The notes: generated by a model from the sequence alone, not told the origin. Counted from the first letter of the stretch, positions 46,391 through 58,640 are shown. The stretch: DNA of 64,000 nt from Umbilicaria muhlenbergii (GCA_000611775.1 KK106982.1:2723992-2787991), one strand, 5' to 3'. Translations and numbers: made by a program.

Positions 46391-48925
46391 GCGCCTCCGA
46401 GCAAGCTCCTGAGGCGTCAAGACCAGTGTGTCGTCGTCGTCAATGGTGTCGGGGTCGATAGGGTTTTCCCAGCCATCCTTATAAAGGCTTGGATTTGCCA
46501 ACAAACTTCCTCCTTTCTCTTTCTCAAGGAAGAGAACATGGGTATGGATTTCTACCAGGTTTTTCGAAGGATTCCAGACCCGAAATTGCTGGTTGCTCTT
46601 GCAATAACCAACGAAAACCCCCTTATAAGAGGTGTCTTCCAATTTCGCCCGTTTTTCCTTTGGTATGTGGCAATGGACGACGCACCCAAATGGTCATAGA
46701 TGTTCAACGGAGGGTTTAGACCCTGTATATAATTCGTATGGGGTCTTTGCCCCATGGTTACCCCCCAATGGGAGTTGATTTCGTAGGTAGGCGGCGGTTT
46801 TGGCGGCTTCACCCCAAAATTCTGGTGGCAATTGGGAGTCATAAAGCATGCTCCGAATGGCCTCTGTAATCGTACGGTTTAGGCGTTCAGCGTAACCGTT
46901 TTGTTCCGGTGTATATGGGGTGGTAAATTCGAATTCTACCCCCTTAGGCGTCCAAATTCTGGCCAATTTGCCATATTCTCCGCCATTATCACATTGAAAG
47001 ACCAGGAGCTTCTTTCCGGTTTCTTTCTCTGCCTTTAGCTTCCATATTTCAAACGTTGCATAAAGATCCGTCCTCGCCTGGAGTAGGTAAACATCACCAT
47101 AACGGGAATATTCGTCTGAAAATGTAGCGAAATATCGGTTTCCACCTAGACTATCAATCTGGTATGGTCCTCAAATGTCTGAAAAGACTCGTTCCAAAGG
47201 CTTTTGAGCTCTTGATATTGAAGCCTTGTTCTGTACCTGTATCATTTTACTGTGTAGACATGCCGAGCAGTCCTTTTCCGCTTCGGTAGGGCGTAAATCG
47301 CGGGTTATACCCTTCACACATGATTTTAGGCGTTGCAGGCGATATGCCCCTGCATGGCCGAACCTCCGATGCCACTTCCAGTACTCGGTTTGTGACTGGT
47401 TCGAAATTTTGGAAGTTTCCGGGGTAATTGGCCCCAAAACCTCCCCCGGGGCAGGGGCTCCATATGAGCCACCCGCCTGCTCTGGACCTGCTCCCACTGG
47501 CTCCGGAGTGAGCCCTAATATAGGCGGTGCTCCCCCTGCTGTCGCTGGAGCGGCCAGGCCGTTCGTCGATTTTTGGTAGGTCTGGACCTTAAAGGCCACT
47601 TTCCCGTTTGTCGATTTCAGTATATAAACTGAACCGTGCTGGCTTGCCGTGGCAATGACGTTTCCTTGGCGCTTAAAAAGCACTCGTTCGAGTCCAAATT
47701 CCACGGTTATCCCATTCTTACTGGCTGCTCCGATCGACAGCAAATTCCCGTCCAATTCTGGGACGTAAAGGACGTCCTTTAGGGTGAGTATTTTGCCCCC
47801 AAAAGAAACTTCCGCCTTGCCAATTCCCGTCGCCTTTATCGACTTTCCATTGGCCAAGCAAACGTCCGTAGAGTAATCCTGAATTTCGGTGAAAAAGCTC
47901 CTATCCGGGGTCATATGATGACTTGCTCCGGAGTCGACTATCCAGCAGCCGGGAGGTAATTTCAGGCTGGCTATGGCTTCCAAGGCCGTCGCTCTCCACG
48001 CCCTGCCGTCGTCGCTGGGTTCGTGGTCCTGGTTGTTCGATTTTTTCGAAGTTTCTGACCCCCCTGAACTTTCGGAGGCTTGCCTTGCATTGGCCTTCGA
48101 TTTCGGGGGTGGTTTAACACCGTTCGGGGGTAATTCTTCCCCGTCTTTCGTATGGGTAGCGTAGCAATTCACGGCGAAATGACCCTTTTTCTGGCACCAA
48201 AAGCAGGTTTTCCCGCGTTTGCTGTCCTTGTCGTCCTTGCTGGATGACTGCTGGCTCCCTGTCTGGCTTCCTGCCTTGGCGGCATTGGCGGTGGCGTTCT
48301 TGGCCGCCTTATTCGAGGCGTCTTCCATTTCCTTCTCCTTTAGTTGGCGTAGGACATTGGCAATAGACGACTCTACCACCTCATTTCGAATTCGAAAGAC
48401 CATTGGGCCGTATGGGTCCTCTCTTAAAGATCCAAGGAAGACTTCTCGAAGCATGTTATCGTATATAGGAGTATCAGGACTTAAAACCTGAATTTCGGCT
48501 TGGATTTTCCGCAAGGCGTATAAAACTTGCTCCGCCGTCTCCTTCGGTCCTTGCTTATAATTGGAGAAAGCTCTGATTTGGGACAGGTAGTAGGTGGTTC
48601 CTATAGGCTTCTTCATTTCCTTTAGGCGGTCCCAAAGCTCCTTGGCAGTCTCCGGTTTATAGAAGGTTGCGTCGGCCTGGTTGCAAAATGATTTTATATC
48701 ATACCAGGCTTTCCTGTCCGCCCTTACCCACTTCTTGGTCTCCTCTTGTGATCCCTGCGTCTCTTTCTCGTCCACTAACACCTTTTCTGGCTTGGCGTAC
48801 GCCCCTTCAACGACGTCCCAGTGGTCTCGTGCCACCAAATATGCCTGCACGGACTCGGCCCATGCCATATAATTGCTCTCGTTGAGCTTTAGGGCCGTCG
48901 TGCCCTTCAGTCCATTGTATTCCAT
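46391..48925 (-). pseudogene. Copia gag-protease-integrase, RT lost
   Basis: One frame from ATG 48925: gag; knuckle CFWCQKKGHFAVNC (~48164-48205); protease IVDSGASHHM (~47915-47945); GAG-pre-integrase with WHRRFGHA and CSAC (~47380-47260); then a TGA at 47171-47173. The same frame goes on without shift through integrase with DDE motifs (FSDEY near 47.11 kb, QCDNGGEYG near 46.99 kb, TPEQNGYAERLN near 46.90 kb). A second TGA lies at 46694-46696, followed by KGVFVGY near 46.6 kb. It stops at the junction at 46391, before RT. Only two nonsense codons, so recent. No RT means it cannot move by itself. Confidence 0.9.
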
Positions 48926-49190
48926 GCTCTTTCAAGTCCGTATGACTGCTCCTGCGTCTGCGGCGGCGTGGATAACGGTTCGAAGGTAGGGGGTGTGGAT
49001 TTTTGAAGTTTTTTGACCTCTTTGGTTCGAGCGATAAACCGATGTTTTATCGTCTGGAAATGGACGTTTATATCGTCCGCTTGCGTGGTAGGCTTTCGAT
49101 TGCCTAATCGGGTCGAGGGTTCGTCGGCGAGGGTTAGGGCAGAGTAGGGTAGTAGGGCAAAGCAACGACAACAGGCGGTAGTTATGCACT

Positions 49191-49206
49191 GACCGGGCTC
49201 ATAACC
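49191..49206 (-). promoter_or_regulatory. Primer-binding site next to right LTR
   Basis: Reverse complement of the site at 45241-45256, abutting the LTR at 49207, as expected for a minus-strand copia 5' end. Confidence 0.8.
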
Positions 49207-49473
49207 TGTTGCAATGGGGCGATATAGAGGCCAAATAGATGTATTATATCTAGCTAAATACCGCTCCAATTGATATAAATGAACGTGTAGAAGCAAGCAG
49301 TCTTCGTAGAAATCAGGGCACATTAAATAACCCCCCATATCGGCTTTCTCGGTGCTCGCCTACATTGACCGAGCGCCTATAGTCGGGCCGAGCGCATGTA
49401 GGCATGATGCCTGCTACGGGCATATATTGGCTGCTGCAGGGCGGGGCGGACGAACGATTTTCCACATGCAACA
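49207..49473 (-). repeat. Copia LTR, right outer (5') copy
   Basis: 267 bp, minus orientation, followed by the TSD GCACT at 49474-49478. Confidence 0.92.
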
Positions 49474-49961
49474 GCACTCAGACTCCGCCCAAGACCTTTT
49501 ACTTGAAGGAATTTGCCAAGATCGAGCAGAGCGGAGAACGATGGCTAGGCGAGCTAGGGCCTGAGTCAAAACGAGGGAGCTGATTGGCGGAAATGCAAGA
49601 AGGCTGGCCAGCTGGCAGTCTTGTTGATTCGTGTGTCACGTTTCCACACGCCGTGTCCCCGCAACGAAAGAACAGCCATTGACGACGGACGAATCAGGAC
49701 GAGCCGCTAGCGCAGCCACCAGACGAATTCCCCGCACCAAGCATCTAACGCCTCCAAAACGTCTGAACCATGGCCGACTAAGGTAAGGTAGCCTCAGACC
49801 AGCGGGACAGCAAGGGCCTCCCTTTGATGACAATCTGCTCGACGGATCACCCTCCGCCCTGATGCGTGACACCACGTCATTTCCACCCACCGAAGCCTGC
49901 ATCGAGCCGGCCTTATTTAAAGGTCTTGTGACCCCGCACGCCCATGTCTTCGTCCCACAGC

Positions 49962-50006
49962 CCCAGCTCCAGCTCCAGCTGCAGCTCTCGCTCTCGCTCT
50001 CGCTCC
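49962..50006. repeat. Pyrimidine-rich hexamer repeat
   Basis: Short runs of CCAGCT and CTCGCT about 130 bp upstream of the sugar-transporter ATG. Probably promoter or 5'-UTR CT-rich sequence common in fungi. Confidence 0.6.
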
Positions 50007-50132
50007 CCTTCTCGCTCATCTGCCTCTACCCCGCCTCCCGCTTTGGACTCTCCCTCTCCCCACAGGCTGGAAAATCCCCGATCGCATATCCAAGGCCTAT
50101 AGATTAAGCGGGCGCATTGCTGTATCAACAAC

Positions 50133-52316
50133 ATGGAAAATCTGTACGTAGAACAACGCGCCAATGCTCGTTGTCATCGTGACAAGGTAACACAAGCTGA
50201 CTGCGGCATAAAGTCCGCCTTCGGGCAAGCGAGGCTCCGTCTTCGCAGACGAGACCCGTCGCCGTCAAAGCATCGCCCAATTGACCGAGAACACGACAGG
50301 AGAGTGAGTAGCGACTCATTACCACTCGCGCGCCACGGCCCCGGCTAACCGAGGCAGGATCAAAAACCCCCTGGTCGGCATTCCGAAACAGCAACTCCTC
50401 CAAGACGTCGAGGCCTTCGCCGCCGAGGCCAACCTGACCGACGTCCTCCCTCTGCTCCAGAAGGGAGCCCTGGTCGCTCAACATCCCGAAAATATCGACC
50501 GCATCGTCGAGCTCAATGAAGAGGACCGCCAGGCGTTACGTGACGAGGTGACCTACCGATGGAGGCACCCCAAGACCCTTTACTTCACCATCGTCCTCAA
50601 CTCCATCGCGGCCGCCATCCAAGGATGGGATCAGACCGGCTCCAACGGAGCCAATCTTTCCTTCCCCGTTGAATTCGGCATACCAGACACTGGGCCCGTT
50701 TGCACCGCCGCCGGGACCTGTGAGAGCAACTCCTGGCTCATTGGATTTGTCAATTCTTGCCCGTACATCGCTATCGCCTTCTTGTAAGTCATACCGTGTA
50801 CCCTAGCCGTATCATCCATTCTGACCATTACCGTTGCAGCGCCGGATGGCTTTCGGACCCGATCAACAACTTGGTCGGTCGGCGGGGCACCATCTTCATC
50901 GGAGCTGTCTTCTCTTTACTCTCACCCATCGGCTCGGCTGTGACCCAGTCCTGGGGCCAGCTCGTCGCTTGTCGAATCCTACTGGGCATTGGCATGGGCC
51001 TCAAAGAAGTCACGGTGCCAGTCTTCTCCGCCGAAAACTCGCCGGCAGTGATTCGAGGAGGCCTGGTGATGTCGTGGCAGCTGTGGACCGCTTTCGGGAT
51101 CTTCTTGGGAACATGCGCCAATCTCGCCGTCGTCAACGTAGGGAGAATCACCTGGCGGCTGCAGCTGGGCTCCGCCTTCATCCCAGCCATACCGCTGGTC
51201 ATTGGAATCTATTTCTGTCCCGAATCTCCACGGTGGCTTATGAAGAAGCGTAAGCACAACAAAGCCTACAAGTCCTTGGTGCGGCTTCGGAACACTCCTC
51301 TTCAGGCGGCAAGGGACCTCTACTACATCCACGCTCAGCTGGTCGCCGAGGAAATGCTTATCGAAGAGAAGGGATTTGCAAAGACTGACAACTTCTTCAC
51401 TCGTTTCTTTGAACTGTTTACCATTGCACGAAACCGACGTGCAGTCCAAGCTTCGGGCATTGTCATGATCGCTCAGCAGATGTGTGGTAGTAAGTACTCA
51501 CTCAATGACCTTTTGGTTTATGGGTTCAACAAGATCTAACCTCTTGCTTTCGCTGCAGTCAACATCATTGCCTTCTACTCATCCACCATCTTTAGGCAAG
51601 CAGGCGCCAGCAACATCACCGCCCTTCTTGCAACTTGGGGCTTCGGCCTGGTCAACTTCGTCTTTGCCTGGCCCGCCGTCTGGACAATCGACACCTTCGG
51701 ACGCCGTAGTCTGCTCCTCTTCACCTTCCCCAACATGTTTTGGACGCTCCTGGCCGCCGGTTTCTGTTTTTGGATACCGCCCAGCAGCAGAGCGCATCTC
51801 GGTCTGATCGCACTCTTCATCTTCTTATTCGACGCCTTCTATTCCCCCGGGGAAGGACCCGTCCCTTTCACGTACTCGGCCGAAGTATTCCCGCTCTCTC
51901 ATCGTGAAGTGGGAATGTCCTGGGCCGTAGCCACAAACAACTTCTGGGCCTCCGTGCTCTCCCTGACATTCCCGCGCATGCTCCTCGCGTTGAAGCCGCA
52001 GGGCGCCTTTGGTTTCTACGCGGGCCTCAACATCATCGCGCTGATACTGATATTCCTGTTCCTACCGGAGACGAAGCAGCGGACGCTAGAGGAGTTGGAT
52101 TACGTCTTCGCCGTTAGCACTCGCCGACACGCGCACTTTCAGCTAACCAAGTCCCTGCCATATTGGGTCAAGCGATACGTACTTAAGCGGAAGAACACCC
52201 CGGTTCCGTATCTGTACCACTTCGAGACACACCACGCCGGTGATTCCGAGGCCGAGTATCTCAAGGGCGGCCAAGTGTTTAACGAGAACGAAAACGGGCA
52301 TGCGAAGGAGGTCTGA
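50133..52316 (+). CDS. MFS sugar/polyol transporter
   Basis: Predicted 614-aa proton-coupled transporter of the SP (sugar porter) family at a cell membrane. Exons: 50133-50143, 50358-50783, 50840-51489 and 51559-52316. Introns are 214, 56 and 69 nt, with donors GTACGT, GTAAGT and GTAAGT. All phases match. Family marks in order: VGRRGT after TM2, [10 protein letters not shown] before the central loop, QQMCGINIIAFYS (made by the third splice), [17 protein letters not shown] and [12 protein letters not shown] at the end of TM12. A long N-terminal hydrophilic segment (~85 residues) precedes TM1. Exon 1 is only 11 nt; the start was chosen because it splices in frame onto NPLVGIPK and has no better upstream ATG. 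The substrate cannot be fixed from sequence; inositol/polyol or hexose is likely. Confidence 0.9.
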
Positions 52317-53314
52317 GGAGCTTTGTGCCAAGCGAGGATATGATATGACGAGTGACATGGATGCAATGGCGGGATGGTGAATGTCCTCGACGGTGATGAT
52401 GTGATAGATAGTCTACCAGAAATAGCAGCTCAAGCCGAGACATGCCTCGTTGCACTTACCTTGAGTGAAGGTTGATAACCTTCCGAAACGCCTTGGTGAT
52501 GATGAATCTAAATGCAGTAGACTGACATTCCATCCGTACATACCTCTCCTCCTCGCACTTGGTCGCGCTGCACAGCAGCGTATTCGCATGGCGCAAACGT
52601 GATAAGAGCATGCAGGCCATGGTCCATGATGCCCATGGACCCGGAGCGACGGGACCCCAACAAACACACGGCGCCACCGCTCCTGCGAACCGGAAGTGAA
52701 TCCGCTGCGCTGGAAACCAGTGCATAGCGGCAGTTGACACCAATCGCTTCACCGAATCTTTGTCAATAACAGTTATTGTCAATAAACTAAGAACCTTGTC
52801 AATCGCACTAGCCTACCTATACATGAAACATCGTGTTGGACCAATTGGCACAGTATCACTTCACTACCTCATAAAGTCACACGTTGTGCCGGGGATCTCA
52901 TACCTATTTCGGGACTGCGACAAGCATCAAGAAGCGTTGGCAGTGCAGACCACGGCAGTTCGGGCGGTGTTAAGTACAGCGCATGAAGTATTGTCATTCA
53001 CCTAAGAGGATGAAGAACGGAGAAGTATCGCACATTGTGGCTTGCCGTCGGATACTGCACTCTGTGCAACAACTCATTGAAGCAGTGCGTCCACCACCGG
53101 AAGTTTCATGACCGACAGGTCGTGCGAGGTGGTACTGCTTAATGCAAGGAGGCGTTCTGGCTACCTAGTTGGGCCGAAGGTAATGCAACGCGGATCTGCA
53201 CGGATACATCACGAACAACCCCCCCGGTCCACAACATGAAGAAAGCCAAATACCGTGACTGCAGGAGACCGGCCGCTGCCGGCCACGACCCAGACCAACC
53301 GCCTTTCCCCCCCA
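52317..53314. other. Intergenic between converging transporters
   Basis: About 1 kb between the stops of the two MFS genes. Short frames at 52413-53005 on both strands show no domain or coherent splice sites. Nothing else was recognised. Confidence 0.45.
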
Positions 53315-55030
53315 TCACTCGGCATCCCCTGTCGCATACGTACTCCTGGCCCTAAGCCACGGCCCCCACCTCCACAGCAGCAACGGCGCGGGCAAACCCA
53401 GCCCAATCGCCACAAAAGCCAGCAAACTATTCCCCCACCCATAGCCCAACTGCCGATACAGATACGGCGCGAAGAGCGGAAAGGCGAACCCGGCGAGCGA
53501 ACGGAGAAAAGTGGCCGCGGCGCCGGCAGAGGCCACGTAGAGGGTATACGCATCGACGACGTAAGTCTGCGTACATTGAAACCCAATCTTGACGCCCGCA
53601 GCGAAGATAGCGGCGCCGATATTCGGCATGATCCAATGGAGATGGCGTTGGGCGGTCCAGCCGTACCAGAAGAGGCCGACGGGGACGAGGACACCGGCGG
53701 GGATGAGGAGGGGGAGGCGGTACTCGGGACGGCCCTTTGACGGGTCGGTGCTTGTCCGCTTCAGGCGGCGGTAGATGGTATCGTTGAGGTGGGCGCAGGA
53801 CTGAGTGCCGATGAGGAAGCCTAGGCCGAGGGAGATGTAGTTGAGGCCGCCCATGGCGATGCTTTGGTGGTAGGTTGTGGTCCAGAGGACGGGGAAAGTG
53901 GTCAGGACGAGGTACATGAGGCCGTAGAGATAGGCCATGTACAGACCGAGGACTTGGATGATGGGTTGAGTTCCTAAAAGAAGAACAGGACGCACGATGG
54001 CGGCGCAGAAGATCTTCAGGAAGGTGCGATCCGGGGATTCCCATTTGGTGTATAATGCGGGATTTCCAGTCGCCGTGCGTAGGCGTTGGGCCTTGTCGGC
54101 CAGGATCTTAGGCGCGTAGGTCTCGCGGAAGAAGATGTAGCCCAAGATCTGCACGAGGCCGCTGGCGAAGGATGTGGACCAGAAGACCCAGCGCCAGGTG
54201 GTGTGCTGGGTGATGAATCCTCCGATGATGGGGCCGATGGCGGGGCCAAGAAGGGGAGCAAGTGTATAGATGCTGATGGACATGCCGCGCTGTTCGGCGG
54301 TCCAGCAATCAGCCAACACGCCGCCACCAGTGGCAAAGGGCGCGCTGAGCGGGTGTCAGCTGCTTAGAATTCTGTTGAAAGGGGGCGGGGGTATTATTCA
54401 AACATGCCTTCCACCGAGCCCAGCGAGGAAGCGGAATGCGATTAGTTGGCCTTTGGTCTGCGCAAAGCCGCACCCGATATTAAAGGCCAAGAAAACCATG
54501 GTAGAGAGCTGCAGTACGTTCACTCGGCCGTAGATCTCAGAAAGCGGACCGACTATAAAAGGACCGAAAGCGTATGCAAGAACGAAGACGGAGAGTGTGA
54601 GAGAAAGCACGAAGGGGCTGTCGATTTTCAGGTCGGCACCAATGTTCCCCAGCGCGGGGGCCATAATCGAGGCGGTCACGGGCGAGATAAAGGTGTAGGC
54701 AGAGACCATGACGGTGATGGCCCATTTGTTCCGCAAACTCCAGTTTTTGGGATTGGCAGGATCGCCTGGTCCGTCCCATGTAACCTATCAGTCTGTGTTG
54801 GCTCTCTTCTACCTCAATACCGATTGAGGTGGACTTGAAAGGTCTTGTGCACTTACAAGCTTCGGGTCCTTGTCGCTATCGCGTGGACCTGGCATTTGTT
54901 GGGCTCTTTTCGCGGGCAGCGCCTCTGTCAAGCCCTCTTGCCCTTGATTCAGGTTGGCGGGGAAGTCAGCCAGCAAATTCTTGACTCTATCCGAGACATC
55001 TGCGAATTCGAGAGAGTAGTCTTGTGCCAT
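53315..55030 (-). CDS. MFS drug:proton antiporter, DHA1 type
   Basis: Predicted 526-aa efflux transporter of the DHA1 (12-TM) family. Exons on the minus strand: 55030-54857, 54784-54408 and 54344-53315. Intron 1 (54785-54856) has donor GTAAGT and acceptor ATAG. Intron 2 (54345-54407) appears to be a GC-AG intron (AG/GCATGT ... CTCAG) and is the only splice that gives the expected FLAGLGG-SAPFATGG. Motifs: pre-TM1 WDGPGDPANPKNWS, motif A GPLSEIYGR, GGVLADCW..EQRG, and motif C LAPLLGPAIGPIIGG, typical of antiporters. The C-terminal half is well conserved in length. Substrates could be drugs, polyamines or metabolites. Confidence 0.9.
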
Positions 55031-56299
55031 TCTTGCGTTTCCGACAGTGCTGTCCTCGATTGATCAAGTTGACAAGGTGAGCCTTTGTAGAGCTTGGGAA
55101 GCATGGAGGGAAGCAGGATCGTTCCTTGCGAGGGGGAGGGGGAGGGATCAATGCGCGTGACTGCTGATTGCCTGATGCAAGATGCCGAGGCAGAGGCAGA
55201 GGCCGATGCCCAACGGCGATGAATACGACCGTGACGGCTTCCGAGTGAGAGGATGCTCGATACGGATGGAAAATCGTACGAGTCAAGGACGGCGTACGAC
55301 AGGTCGTGAATAATGCCAATGAAAGAAAGCTCCAAATCCAAACATCACCAAAACGCTTCGGTTTCCCGCCTCACATCGCTGCTGCCCTTTTGCCAGCACC
55401 TTACTTGCAAGTGAAATCGGAGCCGCCACCACAGCAGCTTTGACGAACTGTGAATATAACTTCCAATTGCCTTACTTTCAATTATCTTCTTCCGCTGCCG
55501 GAGAGCGCAGGTCTAGATCAGTGTAGTGAAATGGCTCGAGAGCTTAAGGACTATCGCGCAACAACTGAAGGTCGAGGTTCATTCAGGAAGGGGCGTGTGC
55601 ATGCAGTGTAATACAGCGCGGCGGCGCGGGCCGGACTACCTTAGTTGCTGGGAGGTGGTTGGCAGGGCTGCACCTATTCCTGCCTGCGGACCTACACGCT
55701 CGCCGGAGCACTCACCGTAGCAAAGACGTTTTGTCGGGCTGGGGAAGCACTACCTTGGACTGAGTCTGCGCAATAGCCGCGACATATAGCGCCGCATTAG
55801 GATGCCAGATGCTGCAAAACCTATCTTATCGTACTGCTCTTTGTAGCTCAGCAAGACCCACACAGCAGTGAACATAGTCGGCGTAATTGAATCCTATAAT
55901 TAGCCTATGCAACCAGACTTGTTTCACAAGACTGAGTCTCAAAAGTTGTCGGCGGCTCTTCATCCCAAAATTAACCCTCTCCTGTTCTTCATTCCGACCT
56001 GGGCCTTCTCTGACTGTTCATTCTAATCCTGACATCATCCGAGTCTTCATTATGATCCTAACTTCCTCCGAATCTTCATTGTAATCCTATCCTAACTTCC
56101 TCGGAGTCTTCATCGTGATCCTATCTTTTCGTCCTCCAAATCTTCATCCTGCTCCTATCTTTTATTCCTCTAAATCTTCATGCCAAAATTAACCTGGGGC
56201 GACTGAACATGGCACAACTTATAAGGGCCATTTCCTAAACTCTTTCCGGTCAACAACCGCTTCTTTTACCAAATATTATTAATCCGATAATCTCTAATT
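55031..56299. other. Divergent intergenic region
   Basis: A 1.27-kb stretch between the divergent DHA1 and citrate-synthase-like genes, so it should hold both promoters. It contains the 34-bp tandem repeat described separately. Short frames (e.g. near 55.53-55.72 kb) have no recognisable domain. Confidence 0.5.
56041..56184. repeat. ~34-bp imperfect tandem repeat in promoter
   Basis: Units start with GAGTCTTCAT or AAATCTTCAT at 56041, 56070, 56104, 56138 and 56172, followed by variants of CCTAACTTCCTC. It ends ~115 bp before the citrate-synthase-like ATG, so it could affect its transcription. Confidence 0.8.
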
Positions 56300-58030
56300 A
56301 TGTCCGAAGGAACCCTCTTCGTTCGAGACTCGCGAACTTCGCGCGAGTATGAAGTACCCATTTACCGCAACAGCATCCTGGCCTCCGATTTCCAGCAGAT
56401 GGTAGGGCCTTCAGCTGGTTCTGATCCCGCCGACAAGGTCAGCAAGGGCCTTAGGCTCTTCGATCCGGGCTTCCACCATACCGCGAGCCACGAAACAAAG
56501 ATCACCTGGGTGTACGTTGCCGCATGATACTTTCCACTGGTCTCACGCCACTGCATCTATTGACCTCCCGCGTACAGAGACGGCGAAAAGGGTGTGCTTT
56601 TGTTCCGCGGACACTCAATAGAGCAGTTGTGGGGCAGCGACTTCGAGGACATGGTCCACTTGATGGTTTGGGAGGCACTGCCCACACCAGAGCAAAGGGA
56701 GGCCTTGCGTAAAGACATTGCGACGGCAGCATGCAATATCCCCGATTCTGTCGTCAAGACGATTCAATCCTTTCCGTATGTGCCTTCTAAATCTTCCCTG
56801 CATGGCGCCGTCAGAGACATATTATCGCTCACCAGACTTCCAGGTCTTCTGGCCCAGCCATGCCAATGATCATAGCCGGTCTTGCAGCCTATATGAGCGC
56901 CGAGCCAACCCATATCCCCGCGTTCATGGGCGGCCCCATCTACCACAAGAACTCGGAAAAGATGAACAAGGCCATCATTAGATCCTTGGCCGCATACTCC
57001 GTCGTCACAGGATTAGCCAGCAGTCACAAAGCGGGGACCAAGTTCATGCCTCCTTCACCGGATGCCACCTTTTACGAGAATCTCTTGACCATGGGGGGCC
57101 ACGTCGATGCCTCCACAGGCCGTCCCAACGCCCTTCACCTCCGCAGTCTTCGTAGCGCCGGTGTTCTCTGCGTCGACCACGAAGTCACCAATTCCACCTT
57201 CGCCATGCTGGTGACGTCCTCGTCGCTAACAGACCCGCTCTCGGCGCTTATAGGTGGCCTCAGCGCCGCCTACGGGCCCTTGCACATGGGCGCCTCCGAG
57301 TCCGCGTACAAGACCATGCAGAAGATCGGTACCCCGGAAAGAGTGCCCGCCCTCATCGAATCCGTAAAGCGAGGTGAGCGGCGTTTGTTTGGCTACGGGC
57401 ACCGCATGTACAGGACGGTTGACCCGCGCATCAATTTGGGGCGCACGATTCTGGATGAGTTGAAGGTGGAATCGAATCCGATGTTGGCGATTGCGATGGA
57501 AATCGATCGTATTGCAAGCACCGATGAGTACTTCACAAAGCGGAAGCTCTATGCAAACGCCGATCTCTATATCACCTTCTTCTACATTGCCTTGTAAGCC
57601 TGTGTCTTCCCGGTCTTGCTATCCCGCTTAGATCTTTCTTTCCCACTCCGTTCGCGATGCGCGCCAAATTGCTAACCAGCAGCTGCATTGTAGGGGCTTT
57701 CCCGCCGACTTCATCCCCGTCATGATATTCTGTCAGCGTCTACCGGGTTACATGGCCCATTGGCGTGAAGCAATGAGTAAGTCAATTAGTCGAACCAATC
57801 TATGTCATTAATAAAGGCTGATGGATTCCGAAATTGCAGCGCGAGACATCAAGCTGATCCGGCCTGCCGGGTTCTACACCGGGCCCACCGTAGCACGTCC
57901 TGACGTTCCTTCGAAAGTCCCAGTCCAGGTGGATGAGCCATTGATACTTTCGGCACAGGTTGGGGTTCGGTCGAAGAACGCCGTAGAGGTGAACGTGTCC
58001 TCGGAGGATACAGAAAGCATTCTTGTGTGA
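56300..58030 (+). CDS. Citrate/2-methylcitrate-synthase-like enzyme
   Basis: Predicted 477-aa enzyme that would condense an acyl-CoA with oxaloacetate. Exons: 56300-56511, 56578-56775, 56844-57593, 57694-57776 and 57840-58030; the four introns (66, 68, 100, 63 nt) keep phase. All three catalytic residues of the family are present: His in YGPLHMGA, His in GYGHRMYRTVDPR and Asp in NADLYI, followed by GYMAHWREAM. The protein starts at GTLFVRDSRTSREYEVP and shows no mitochondrial presequence, unlike housekeeping citrate synthase. This is the compact fungal subfamily that includes alkylcitrate synthases of secondary metabolism. The acyl-CoA used is unknown. There is no companion polyketide or fatty-acid synthase in the window, so a cytosolic or peroxisomal role is inference. 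Confidence 0.88.
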
Positions 58031-58640
58031 GCTACAATTGGCTGGGACGACCATGCAGCCTGGAGCGCTACCCGCGGGCGGGGCGAGATCAATGGCATTG
58101 GCTTGATGGCCCAATATGTATGTCGTAGTAGACGGTAGCCTTAGAAATAATTGAAAAAAAGGATAGAGATAGACTTTATGATTGTCCAAGCTTGTCGCGA
58201 GCCCAGCTGTGACGCCAGCAGAAGAAGACCTGGCACTGATGCATCAACCGTGTGGACTCCAGATCGGAATCAGAGCCATTGCAAGAAGGCTCGTTGCAGC
58301 ACGCTCAAATGAATGGCAGTCGCTTAGACCTAGGGTCTCATCATGGCTTCTCTGGTCCCTGATTTCCCGAAGTACATCACGCTGTCAATGCAGGCTTGAA
58401 GCTTCCAGTGACCAAGGCTATCGCGGCTACTAAGTAGGTAGTGGGTGGGGACTAGCCGACAAGGTGGGGGTGGCGCTTCGGCGTTTGCCGTTAGCTCAGC
58501 CTTAGCTTGGCGATGCTATCGTCAACGCCGCAGTAACCCATTTCTACTCGTACTCACGCACTCCAGCTACGATAAGATACTAAAGAACAGGACCGCAGCT
58601 CTACGTCTTCGTCACCTCACCAACACACCAACCCATCACC
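58031..58640. other. Intergenic, promoter of metacaspase
   Basis: 610 bp with no supported ORF. The start codon of the next gene sits in a good context (CATCACCATG). Confidence 0.5.

Larger units (their letters stand above)
43978..49473 (-). mobile_element. Rearranged Ty1/copia element
   Basis: Bounded by the TSD GCACT (43973-43977 / 49474-49478) and by reverse-oriented 267-bp LTRs (43978-44244, 49207-49473; ends TGTTGCA...TGCAACA). Inside, reading from the right: primer site, gag, protease and integrase on the minus strand to 46391. Then comes an abrupt join to a plus-strand gag, primer site and LTR (46390 back to 44974), then a foldback region, then the left LTR. RT and RNase H are missing. 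Lightly mutated compared with the gypsy nest. Confidence 0.85.

Noticed and set aside
49636-50019. Ser/Trp/Glu-repetitive minus-strand frame
   Set aside because: Produced by the CT-rich hexamer repeat in the sugar-transporter promoter.
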